Source of the DNA: Carya illinoinensis
Lineage: Eukaryota > Streptophyta > Magnoliopsida > Fagales > Juglandaceae
Direction of reading: 5' to 3'
Length of the DNA: 64,000 bases
NCBI RefSeq assembly: GCF_018687715.1
Contig: NC_056752.1
Location: 49,806,653 to 49,870,652, forward strand
The position numbers were made by a program, and so were the translations under genes. The notes beneath the pieces are model-generated. The model made no database searches and was not told the origin of the DNA. It saw only the letters and a list, made by a program, of their open reading frames with translations. Below are positions 11,238 through 22,091 of this stretch, piece by piece (within the stretch, counting starts at the first letter, position 1; each line of letters starts with the position of its first letter).

Positions 11238-12497
11238 CTAGCCTGTCTTGTCAAGAACACATATTTGACTACCAATAAGTTTTTCAAAATTTCTTTTTCC
11301 ATTCATAAAGTTTTCAATAATATTTTCTAAATTAGTTTTCTTATTCTTCAACTCAAGATTTTCATCTTTCAAAACGATACTTTCTTTTCTTAAAATATCA
11401 ATTTCGTTTGTTAAAGAAGAATTTTTCTTTTTCAAAGCAGTATACTTGATACCTAATTTTTCAAATTCTTCATATATCTCTTTTAAAATATTTTGTAATT
11501 TTTCATATGAAAGATCTTCAATATTATCAATATTTGTTACCTTAATGTCATCTTTAGCCATAAGACAAAGATTTGCTGATTCTCCATTGCTTGTTTTACT
11601 ATCTGAACTATTTGAATCATCATCTCATGTAACTTTCATTACTTTCTTACCCTTGTTTCGATATTTCTTTAGCAGAGGACAATCTGACTTGATATGACAA
11701 AATTTATTGCATTTATAACAAATTAAAGTGTCATTTTTACCTGAATCTTTTTTAGAAAACTTTTTGAAGGATTTCCTCGGAGGAGTTTTATTTTTCTTTA
11801 AGAACCTCTGAATTCTTCTTGTTATCATCGCAACTTCTTCATCTTTGTCGTCATTTTCCTCATCTTCATCACTTTCACTTTCATGAGGAACAACTTTAAG
11901 TGCCAAGCTCTTCTTTGGCTTTTCTTCTTCTTCTCCTCTTTTCAATGTGTACTCATGGGTGATAAGTGACCCGATGAGTTCATTCACTTCGAGCTTCTTG
12001 AGGTCTCTAGTTTTAAGAATCGCTGTCACTTTTAATTTCCAGCGTTTTGGTAGAGAGTTAAGAAATTTTCTTACTATCTTCACCTTGGAATAAATTTTGT
12101 CAAGAGCTGTCAAGCTATTTATGATGTTAGTAAAACAAGTGTCCATACTAGAAATAGATTTATTATCATTCATCTTAAACATTTCATATTTATGAGTAAG
12201 AATATAAATTTTTGATTCCTTGACTTGCGAAGTTCCTTCATAAGTAACTTCCAAGTTATTCCAAATTTCTTTTACCGTAACACAAGTAATTATTCTATTA
12301 AACTCATTTCCATTTGGAGCATTAAATAATAAATTCACAGCAGTGAAATTCAAAGTATAAAGTCTATCGCCTTTACGATCAAACTCTTCTTCTTCCTTTT
12401 TGACCTTTACTCCATCAACCACTTTTGTTAGAATATAAGGTCCATTTACAATGCATTTCCAGATTTCTTGATTTTGAGCCTGAAAGAATATTCTCAT
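11238..12497 (-). pseudogene. Copia gag with zinc knuckle, one internal stop
   Basis: One frame runs from 12497 to 11238 with a single TGA (11625-11627). It begins MRIFFQAQNQEIWKCIVNG and shows the UBN2/gag signature (TLNFTAVNLLFNA, VTVKEIWNNLEVTYEGTSQV, SLPKRWKLKVTAIL). It has an acidic spacer, a basic stretch and a CCHC zinc knuckle (CYKCNKFCHIKSDC). The part after the stop is a charged coiled coil. The very start of gag may lie slightly upstream in another frame. Gag packages element RNA. Confidence 0.9.
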
Positions 12498-12636
12498 TCT
12501 AACTTTTCAGAATGAGTAATTATCTCCACAAAAGAGTGGAGGCCGACTGCTAGATTGATCTTCACCAAATGAAACTGCAATGTTAGCCATAAGATCTTAA
12601 CTCAAAAGATAGTTAATCTTATAATAGAGCTCTTAA

Positions 12637-12647
12637 CTTTGATACCA
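12637..12647 (-). promoter_or_regulatory. Primer binding site, initiator Met-tRNA type
   Basis: Immediately internal to the 5' LTR, the minus strand reads TGGTATCAAAG. This matches the common plant primer site complementary to the 3' end of initiator methionine tRNA, with one change. Confidence 0.8.
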
Positions 12648-12649
12648 AT

Positions 12650-13969
12650 TGTTACCCAAATGACTAACACAAGAGGGGAGTGAATTGAGTTACATTAAAA
12701 AAAATAACAATTATAAATTAAATATACAATATAAAATATAAACAAAATATAAAATAGTAATAAATATAAAGAATAAGGGTAAAAGAGAAGCAAACTCAGT
12801 ATGTTAACGAGGTTTGGCCCCGCTGCCTACGTTCTCGCCTCAAGCTACCCCTTGAGAATTTTCAAATTCACTATTTAATCTCCTTCAGGTGGAGATAAAA
12901 ATCTATTACACATTTGAACAACACCGCTACAAAGGATCCGTGTAGAACACCCTCTACACTTGCAATTACCTTACACGTGGTGATTCAACTATTCCTTGTG
13001 TAGAACACTTTCTACATGCACAAGAGTTATACACACCCTTTTACTGATACAAGAATTGATAGTGGGTAGGTTATCAGAAAACACTTATCAATGAGTGGAA
13101 TAAGAACGATACAGCGTAAATTATATTTTTTAAAATGAACAAGAATTAAGACTCAATACTTAGAGAATAGAGAATGAAAGTTTTGAATAAATGTTATATG
13201 CTCTTGGTGTTGTGAATGTAAAGCTCTCAAATGATCTATTTATAGGCATATAAGACTTCATATTCAAATTTAAAAAGATTCACATGTCAAAGACAATATC
13301 ATTCACTTTTAAAAGGTTTTTCTTTTTCAATTGTCAAAAACAACATCATTCATTTTTCAAATACTTCAAACTTTATCTTTTACTTTTGGCTTATGACAAA
13401 ATGAGCACACTTTACTTTTCAAAAAATTCAAAACTAATCTTTTACTTTTTGCATATGACAAATAGAACACACTTTACTGTTCAAATTTTTCAAACAAAAT
13501 TATCTACCTTTTGCATAAGTAAAAAAAAATTAATCACTTTTGAAAATATTCAAATAAAACATGCACATGTGAAAGATGACAATCAATATTTTTTAATATT
13601 TTTAAAATTCAACTCTTTAATCAAGGTATGCACATGTGAAAGATAACAATCAATCATCTTTCAAAATTTTTAAATTTAATTTTCAAAATATTCATGCACA
13701 TGTGGAAAATGTATTTTAATGCTTTATGATAAAATATTAATTTTGAGCCTTAATCCTATTTTCAAATTTTTAAGAGATTTACAATATTATTCTATGACTT
13801 TACTGTGAACTTGTTCCCTTCTTGCTCATACTTGTTTTCTTGATGTGCTTAACTCCATTATTTAGACAACTTGAACTTGAGACTTCTTTATTCTTTGAAT
13901 TCATTTGTTATCATCAAAATCCATATGTAAATATATAATTACATAAAACTTGAAATTTTAGATTCAACA
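12650..13969 (-). repeat. 5' LTR of the Copia element
   Basis: It is 1320 bp, about 50 bp longer than its partner. The extra length lies near 13560-13640, where a TGCACATGTGAAAGAT unit and its AT-rich spacer are present one more time. As the 5' LTR it would hold the element promoter. It ends on the plus strand with AGATTCAACA next to the ATACT target duplication. Confidence 0.92.
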
Positions 13970-14100
13970 ATACTAATGGAACTTGACAAATTCTTAAAAT
14001 CTGAATCACTTAAATCTAGCAGCTACAAAGACTTGGATCTCGAGATGCATGCTTCAAATGAGGATACTTGCGGTTTGGTTCGGTACATGATGGTCCGCAC
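13970..14100 (-). pseudogene. NLR LRR pseudogene, 5' part (upstream of the Copia insertion)
   Basis: The minus strand reads RTKPQVSSFEACISRSKSL, a stop, then LLDLSDSDFKNLSSSISI. That is the LRR entry of a CNL resistance protein. It runs directly into the segment at 5495 when the retrotransposon and one target duplication are removed. The NB-ARC domain expected further upstream is absent: by 14101-14130 the sequence turns into a TA-rich palindrome. Confidence 0.78.
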
Positions 14101-14479
14101 ACTAGTATATATATATACTAGTAGAGGAGCACTAGTAGTGAGAAAATAACTTAGTAATAAAATAATATACATGTCAAAAGAAGGTAACATACACATCATA
14201 ATAACATACATGTCAAAATAAAATTATTTTCATTTGATTGCATTTTTGTGTATTTTAATTAAATGATTATTTTATTTAATATAATTAGTGGCTCTATTGT
14301 TTTAATTTTAACGTGTTTTTCATTATATTATTTTATGATTTATAAGTTATAAAATTTATTTTGATGTTCTTTCTTGATATTAATTATTATTTTGTATTTA
14401 AATTTCTCTTTACTTTAAATTATTTTATTATTAGATTTAATTATTTTATTTTATTAATATTGAGCTGTGGTATTTTTAT

Positions 14480-15540
14480 TTAGTTTTTATTTATTTTTAT
14501 TGTACTTTTTTATCTTGTTAGACTTCTATTTTCCTGTGGGCTTTGCTTTAGTGGATTTTTCTTTTAATTTTGGACCAAACACTTTCAGTTTTCGAGCCCA
14601 ACCCATATACCTTAAGCCCAGGCCGCTTATTCCCTTAAGCAGTGCCGTTTTGGTCCATGCTCTTAGGGTTTTAATTCTTTCTTCTTCCTTCTGCTGGCGC
14701 TGACTACTTCTCCTCCATTTTCATTTTTTCTCCTCTGTTTTTCGTATGTTGTTGCTGCTTCTCCCTGTTTCCACTTATTTTCATTTCTTTTATTTTCCAT
14801 TCTTTTCTTCTTCTCCTGCCGTGCGCCACTTGATTCTTCTTCCTCTCATTCCAGCCGTACCCAGCTATCCAACCTCGACCGAAAGCCACAACAGCCCAAC
14901 AACGCCGCACAACCCTTCCCCACACGGAAACAAACAGCTCGAAGCCTCTGTTTTGCTTCCTAAAAACAGAGCAAATGCTCCACCGTGCCCAACCAACGAG
15001 GGCACAAAGCTGCGGAGCCACCATGAGCTTCCACCTTCGGATGCTGTCCTGGTTAATGCTTAGCCATTTTCGGTCGTTTCTAGCTACTGCCATATTCATC
15101 CATCTCCTCGATCAGCAGTTCTCCCTCACGCTAATCTCTATCCATTTTACCACTCTTTCATCTCTCTCTCATTTACCTCTTAAGCTTTCGGTCTCTCTCT
15201 CATAGTTCTCTCTCTGTGGCTTAGCCGCATGCCACCCTCAGCTCCATCGCCTCTTCCACGGCTTCTTTGCAATTTTTGTAAGTCCCTTTGCCACTGCCAA
15301 CTTGCTTCTTCTAGTGGCTATGTGTGTGAGGAGTGCTTTGTTTTTGACAAGGAAGAACAAGGGTTGGTTCATGTTGTGGAGGAGCTCACGGCGTCACCTA
15401 TTGGTGGTGTTTTTCGATACAGAAATTTCATGGAATGAGGGTGGTGGTGTACATGAATGAGCTTGATGTTGGGGTCTTGGCAGCGTTGGATGGTGCGAAG
15501 CTACGGCGTCAAAGGGGAGGAACACCTGTTGTGTAATTTC
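14480..15540 (+). repeat. GC-richer unclassified segment, possibly LTR-retrotransposon remnant
   Basis: This block stands out from AT-rich flanks. It has the phrase AGTGCCGTTTTGGTCC and a pyrimidine-rich stretch followed by short open frames (14746-15063, 15229-15438 on the plus strand). The last includes a Cys-rich run (LLCNFCKSLCHC, then YVCEECF). Phrases of the GCCGTTTTGG type are frequent in the U5 of Gypsy LTRs, so a decayed LTR is plausible. I cannot see a pair, a primer site or any known domain, so identity is open. Confidence 0.35.
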
Positions 15541-16560
15541 CTCATAAAATCATGGGTAAAACTGAAAAAAAAAAAATTGTTAGATGAAAAGCTTTTCACA
15601 CATTCGCACTTTATATAAAGTATAATTAGAGTTTTAATATTTTTTTTATAATTTTTTAATTGTTTTACAGCTTTTTCTTAAATATTTGATATTAAAGTTG
15701 TAAATGTTCCAATTATTTGATGTCTGACAATTGGCTTACATATACGCATGCACTGACCTAAAAGAGAGAGTAACTTCTATACACATGCTCTGCTCTGACC
15801 AACTGACAGAGGGGACACAACAACAGATTTTAGTACAAATGCAACCAGCAGAAATCATACGAAATAATTTACTGACACAATCCATCATTCATGAAAAATA
15901 CAAATTTAAATTGCATAACCAACCAAAATATTACTATTATAAACATAATTTAAAGACTTTTTGCACGGATAGTATACACAAAATTCGAAAGAAAAAGTAA
16001 AGGTATGAAACACACGGAAACAGAATAAGAATTTTTATTCATTCTAGTAGCAATAAAGATAGATGCTTATTATTATAGAAAGATATACATAAAAGTTAAA
16101 TTTAATAATATAAATAAAATTATTTCAGCTCAGTTTATCTAATTATATTATATATATATTTTAATTTTTATATAAAATATAATAAATAATTTCTTTTTTT
16201 AAATTATAAAATAAAAATAATATTAAAAATAATATTTTAAAAATATTTTATTTAATTTTTAATTTTTATTCTATTTTATCTGTAACTAAATACTCATTTT
16301 TTATAAAAAAAATAATAATTATAATAGTGAGTGTGTAAATATTAAATAATTACTTTAAAAAATAACTAAATATAAAATTTATAGAAAAAAATTAATTTTT
16401 TAATAATAATTTTTCTTTTTTTTTTTTTCAAAACTAATACTTCGACATTCCACCCATTCCTCTTTCCTCTCTCAAATAAACGCATTTCGAAATCGAAAGC
16501 ATTAATATGGGAAGCTAAAGACATGTATACGTGTCCCGGAAAGGAATGCAGGGTAAAAAT
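15541..16560. other. AT-rich intergenic region upstream of the PP2C gene
   Basis: No gene was recognised. A MITE copy lies at about 16128-16300. A short (CT)n run at 16580-16601 begins the probable PP2C leader. Confidence 0.5.
16128..16300. repeat. AT-rich MITE copy (CATCTCATCT family, degraded)
   Basis: The core AAATATAATAAATAATTTC, a T-run, then AATAATATTAAAAATAAT matches the copies at 26558 and 37490. The ends are worn, and the boundaries are approximate. Confidence 0.45.
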
Positions 16561-17479
16561 AATTTCCACGCAACGCGACTCTCTCTCTCTCTCTCTCTCT
16601 GTAGTCTGAACCCTCAGCCAAGGGAAAAAATCTAGGAAAGATTGTGGTTTCATCGGCCAGGTTATCAGCCACCTAGGCTTAGTTTCAACTGGTAAGCACC
16701 CTGAATTTATTTTCTTGACATGTGTCTTTGTTCTCCATTATGAGTGAATCAAGATCATGTAGTAGCTACTCAGATATTAGTTCAATAAATATGTGTGTCC
16801 CTTTTATCGTTATTGATGATTTGGAGCTGGGTGGACCCATATTTCAAGAGAGGCTGAGATGGGTTGCCTCAGATCCAGGAAAATCCAAGTTTTATGAGTA
16901 AAACGGTTAAGCTTTTTAAGGAATTTATTGTGACTATACGGGTTCTTTCGTTTTTCCTAGGTTGTTTCCCTTTACCCTTTTGGCTTTCTCCCCTTGGATT
17001 TGCAGTTAAAGATTGCATTTTGGTTATTTTCGCATATGTTTTTTAGGGGTTGGTGGCCTGGATAGGATTTATGACTTCCGTGGTCAGTTTTGTGCCAGAA
17101 GGCGAAGAAGTTGGTAAGTTTTAGAGCCTTTGAGAAACCGAAAGTACTGGTGAATGATCGGAGTATTTGTAAATGGAGATTAAATTCATTGTTCCTCACT
17201 AGATCTGATACTTCGGTTTTATACTGTACTCTTTAGCTCATGCCCATAATTAAGTTGATCTTGGTGGTGTGATTTGTGTTCCTAATCAATATAGTTGTTA
17301 AAAGACTGGTGATCATTTAATTCCAATATAAGAGTTACCTATTAATACAACATTTAAAACTTGGTCCCGAGTACAGTGCTTGAAAGAGATAAAGGGAATG
17401 GAAAATAACAAGTTATGTGAGTATGGAGATATTGTAAAGTAACTAGGATAGGAGACTAAGACAAAGAGTAAGAGAGTAG

Positions 17480-20400
17480 ATGGAGGAGATGTCGGAGATG
17501 TCTCCAGCAGTTGCAGTGACTCTCAGTTTGGGTACTTCTTTGGGTGATAACTCTGGAATCACAACTCATGTGGAAATCACACGACTCAATCTGGTAACAG
17601 ATTCAGCAAATTTTTTGTTGGATCCTGCTAAGGTGGTGCCAGCAGAGTCTGTTTCAAGTGGCAATGGAAGCTGCAATGATGCTAAGGAGGAAGTTAACAT
17701 GCTAACTGTGACAGCACCAGAAGGCAATGCCAGAGGAGGGGGGAATTTGTTGGAGATGTTGCCAGAAAACAGAGATGAATCAATTGCCAATGATACCATG
17801 GTTCAGGAAAGTGAGGAAGATGAAATCGTGTCTGTTACAGATGACAATAATGGATATATTAGTGAGGATTTGTCAAGTTCGAATGTAGGGTCTCAAATAA
17901 TCTTGCCCGATATTGTGGAAATTGAAAACATTGGTCATGCTCAGATTGTTGCTAAAGCTATTATCTTGGTGGAATCAAGTATAGGGCAGGCACCTCCTGG
18001 TGAACTTATTGTGGCAGCAGTGAGCCCAGATTTGAAGATATCTGGTAAATCTGATTTAAAGGCCTCTGCAATGGTTTTCCAGTCACACGTGGAGAAGAAT
18101 GTCAGTAAAGCAGGCCATCGAAGTGTCTTTGAGCTGGAATGTATTCCCCTTTGGGGTTCTGTATCTATTTGTGGAAAAAGACCAGAAATGGAAGATGCCA
18201 TTGCTGCCGTACCTCAAAATTTGAAAATTCCAATCAAAATGCTAATTGGTGATCGTTTGATTGATGGAATAAATCAGAGTTTGACACACATAACTAGTCA
18301 TTTTTTTGCTGTTTATGATGGCCATGGGGGCTCTCAGGTACATCTTTATCCCCATTTGTTTATTATTCATTTGATTGTTTTGGTACAATTGGATGATTTT
18401 TATTGTGATCATTCTTCCTCAACTGTTTGACGTTCGACTTATCAAAAAAAAAAAAAAAACTGTTTGACGTTCGATTATTCATAAATTATGTGTAACGTGA
18501 TTTGCTTAGTTTGATTTTTTACTTCATAGGCAAGGTTTAGAAGTCGTTAACCTGATGTATCTCTTAATGATCTCTGTTGTGTTCAGTTAACATACATATT
18601 CCAATAAGCTTGATATTTGAATACTTCAATCTTTGAATGAGTTTGAGATTGAGATATTCCTTATGATAACAATTTTGGAATCCAGAACTTTTTTTTTTTT
18701 AGTTTTTTGTCGGGGAACCTCTCCAAGGCAGGGCCCGTCGGACCCATTCCTGCAGAGTAAACTCCAGTCCCGTGCACCGCTCCCTCAGAAGTTTCCTTAC
18801 ACGGAACTGGTTAAATCGCTGGCTTTTTATCAAGGGGTGTGGCCTTTGGATTGTTTGCACTCATGAGGTGTTGAACCTTAGACTTGAAGGGAGTAATACC
18901 CCAAGACCAAGGTCTTCACCACTTGGACCAACCCCTTGGGGTTGGAATCCAGAACATATTGGTTTGATTGGAAGGGTTTACCTTTTGCAGGTTGCAAACT
19001 ATTGTCGTGAGCGCGTCCATCTGGCTTTGGCTGAAGAGATTGGAGTCTTTAAAGACAGTTTAAGTAGTGGAGGAACAGGGGAAAATCAGCAGCTGCAGTG
19101 GGAGAAAGCCTTTACTAGTTGTTTCAAAAAAGTTGATGATGAAATTGGAGGAAAAGTTAGTAGAGGCATCAATGGAAGCAATGGAGATGCTTCTGACCCT
19201 ATTGCTCCAGAAACTGTTGGATCAACAGCTGTGGTTGCATTAATATGTTCGTCTCATATTATAGTTGCAAACTGTGGTGACTCAAGAGCTGTCCTTTGTC
19301 GGGGGAAAGAACCCATTGCTTTATCAAGTGATCATAAAGTAGGGTGTGTGCTTTTTTTCTGCTATTCCATTATGGGCCAAGGCTTTCTCCAATGGAAACT
19401 AATCATTCTTTCATAATTGGATTTTATTTTTCCCAGCCAAATAGAGAAGATGAATATGCAAGGATTGAAGCATCTGGAGGCAAGGTCATACCGTGGAATG
19501 GTCATCGTGTCTTTGGGGTTCTTGCAATGTCAAGGTCCATTGGTAGGTCTACTTTTTTCCCAGATCTTGTAGTAATTGTATGTATCATTTGTTTGATAAA
19601 TATCTGTAAAGAAAAAGGGAAGCCTCATTCTTACGGAAGCTGCATATTGGGCGGTGCTTTAATTTTGAAATCGACACAAATGTAATTCCTTAAATTGGAA
19701 CCTTATTCTGACAAGTCTTTCAGAACGCTTATGAAAAATGTCAAAGTGTTAATTGTTATAAAAAGGATTGGACAATATGAAATCCTAATGACTTTTTTAA
19801 TCCTGACACTACTTAATCTGGAAGTTCTATAATGACTGGCATCGAGAAAAGGGACTTTTCATGGTATCGATATAGATTTGTTGGTTTGTTTCTATATATA
19901 TATATATTTGATGTGGATTAATGTTAAGCTGCAATCCGCTGGATGTTAAAATATTTAATTCTTCTAACACATTGGTTTTGGTGATACATAGTTATTTGCA
20001 ATTTATACCTGTCCCGATTTGGTTGTCTGAACAAATGCATTTCCTTCTGTTGGCTAGCATATCCCCTGTATATGGTACTGGAGTTTGATAAGTACCGTAA
20101 TTGAGAAAAACAAAATTAATACTAAGCTAAATCTTTATTTTCTCATTCTTTGTTAATCTACAGGTGATAGGTATTTGAAACCATGGATTATTCCAGAACC
20201 GGAAGTCATGTTTCTTCCTCGAGCTAGAGAGGATGAATGCCTTATTTTAGCCAGTGATGGTTTGTGGGATGTGATTTCAAACGAAGAAGCTTGTGCAGTG
20301 GCTCGAAGGCGGATTCTGCTCTGGCACAAAAAGAATGGGATTGCATCTCTTCTTGAGAGGGGTACGGGAATTGATCCTGCAGCGCAAGCAGCAGCTGATT

Positions 20401-20498
20401 ACCTTTCAATGCTTGCCCTCCAGAAGGGAAGCAAGGATAACATATCTGTGATTGTGGTGGACTTGAAAGCACAAAGGAAGTTCAAAAGCAAGTCTTAG
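17480..20498 (+). CDS. HAB1: Clade A protein phosphatase 2C, HAB1 ortholog (ABA co-receptor)
   Basis: Four exons join in phase: 17480-18337, 18991-19338, 19437-19542, 20164-20498, giving 548 residues. The start [17 protein letters not shown] resembles Arabidopsis HAB1. The regulatory N-terminus (to about residue 225) is acidic and low in conservation. The catalytic domain follows: metal-binding DGHGG at 280-284, SETVGSTA-like [22 protein letters not shown] at 469-473 and GSKDNIS near the end. The ABA-lock tryptophan is W422 ([12 protein letters not shown]), equivalent to HAB1 W385 with a constant offset of 37 residues. The family dephosphorylates SnRK2 kinases and is inhibited by PYR/PYL receptors with ABA, in cytosol and nucleus. 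A 5' leader exon probably ends at 16691 (GTAAGC donor). Intron 1 holds a SINE. No defect is seen. Confidence 0.96.
18675..18955 (-). mobile_element. tRNA-derived SINE in PP2C intron 1, with 14-bp target duplication
   Basis: The element (18689-18941) is flanked by perfect direct repeats TTGGAATCCAGAAC (18675-18688 and 18942-18955). It is in reverse orientation to the gene: its A-tail appears as the T-run just after the left repeat. Reading the minus strand from 18941, an RNA polymerase III box A (TGGTCCAAGTGG, 18930-18919) and box B (GTTCAACAC, 18876-18868) fit the consensus with tRNA-like spacing. This marks a tRNA-derived SINE of about 250 bp. It lies only about 35 bp before the exon 2 acceptor. 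Confidence 0.85.
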
Positions 20499-20519
20499 TG
20501 GAGAAACTTCAGCATGATA

Positions 20520-21776
20520 GTTGAAGTCTCTTCCCTATATATATTAGAGAAAGTACATCTGCTTAATACAGAGTCTGGTCCATTCCTTTTTCTTTATGGG
20601 CTTAATGTGTGTTCAAGTATAGAAAGTTATATGTACTATGGTAACTTTGATGGAGTGCCATTATCTCTGTCTTGGTCTGTCTTGCCGAGATTGAGTTTTT
20701 GTAAATTTTGAAAGGCTGCAAGTAGGGAGAGAAATTTTCAACTTGAAGGTTTTATGAGGTCTTTTATCTTTTCGACCCAAGGTATATAAACTTTTTGCTG
20801 CTACATGAAGATGAGATGGCGCGCAGACCAAGGATTTTTGCGTTAGCCTTGGCAGGTAATTGTTTGAGGTTCTGAGCCTACCAACTCCACCTTGGGAGCT
20901 TGAACACAAGAATAAGAGAACCCAATAATCTCCCGTCACCCCCTTGCCCTGCTCATACCGTCATGAGCTGAAAGCGGTGGGAATCCAATGTTAGTTTGGT
21001 TGGTTGAGGACAAGGCATGTCAAAGTTTGGATGAGAAATATTGTTCGTTTTAGATTTTGTCATTTTTAATTATAGGTATTGATGTGATACATTAAGAGAC
21101 TTTATAATTTGGGAGAAACTCGCTCAGTTTTGCTCACCTTTGTTGCAAATAACCACACCGTTGTGTGGAGTTACTGACAGATGCTACATAGCAGTCTCAT
21201 GATCTTTTCTTGATCGATCTGTACACCGAGAATACGAGAGAATCAAACACGGTTGGATTCTTCAAATATGTAGAACCCCAACTTTTGAAACTTGCAAGTT
21301 GGTTGTTACTTGGGGAGCAAAATGTTGAAATTTTGAAGCATTTTTTATTCCTGTGCATGCAAAGAAGCTTTGCGTTGAAGTTTAACGAAAAAGTTATCGA
21401 GTTGTAGACCTTAAAATTTCATTTCTTGCCCCTACTCTAAAGTATCAGTGTACCCACTGGATATTAAAAGTCATAAACATGGCAAGACATTTCAATATAG
21501 TCGCAAGAACAGACCAACGGTAGACCTTTACCATCAATGTAACACTAGAAAATTCTCATTCCTCGATCGATACTTCAGCAAAACACATTTTCTATGTCAA
21601 AAACTCAAATTCCGGCCCATGCCTCCCAAACGGAGATTCTTTCGAGCTAATTAAAGAACAACTTTTGTACAATGACAGGAAATGTTAACAATGTTAAGGT
21701 CATAGAGAAAAATGACTCTGAGAGTGAGAGCAAAGATATATGTTGGAATATCGAATGATATTCTTCAGGTCGGCCT
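20520..21776. other. PP2C 3' region and intergenic sequence
   Basis: The first 200 bp are probably the PP2C 3' UTR. Beyond that I see no supported gene; short ORFs on both strands overlap one another and match nothing I know. Confidence 0.45.
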
Positions 21777-22036
21777 TCATGGGCTGTAGAAGGAAGGACC
21801 GCATTTGCATTTCCAACCTTCTGGCTCATAGTTTGCATACTGGATGCCCATATTCCTGTGTCTGCTTGTGGTGGGTACTTGAATGGCTTCACATGGAACG
21901 CACCCATAACACTTGTGCTCACAGCTTGGTGGCCTCGACCCTATGTTGTTTACCCCTATGTATTTTGCTTCTTCATTCATCTTTGCATTCGCGCTTTTGA
22001 AACCCTTTAAGAAAGAGTACTTGACTGATTAATACC

Positions 22037-22091
<55 letters not shown>

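Larger units (their letters stand above)
5496..13969 (-). mobile_element. Copia LTR retrotransposon, full-length, defective (SIRE-like)
   Basis: This is a complete 8.47 kb element read on the minus strand. It has LTRs at 13969-12650 (5') and 6764-5496 (3'), both starting TGTTGAA or TGTTGAAT-like and ending AACA. A primer binding site matching initiator Met-tRNA lies at 12647-12637 (TGGTATCAAAG), and a polypurine tract (AAAAATGGGGAGAT) abuts the 3' LTR at about 6765-6778. The domain order gag, zinc knuckle, protease, integrase, reverse transcriptase, RNase H identifies Copia. The long LTRs and the sequence style suggest the SIRE/Maximus lineage (inference). Stops and frameshifts in every domain and a changed RT catalytic box (YVED instead of YVDD) show that it cannot transpose on its own. 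Confidence 0.93.

Noticed and set aside
14101..14130. TA-rich palindrome CTAGTATATATATATACTAG as a regulatory site or terminator
   Set aside because: Such palindromes are common in AT-rich plant DNA, and no neighbouring gene gives it a role.
14704..15099. 131-codon frame on the minus strand
   Set aside because: No domain, low-complexity Lys/Glu/Arg composition, and overlapping open frames on the other strand in a pyrimidine-rich block.
16366..16653. 95-codon frame on the minus strand upstream of the PP2C gene
   Set aside because: It crosses the CT run and probable PP2C leader and ends in a poly-Lys region from an A/T tract.
20661..20939. 92-codon minus frame downstream of the PP2C gene
   Set aside because: It overlaps the PP2C 3' UTR, shows no domain and no splice partners.
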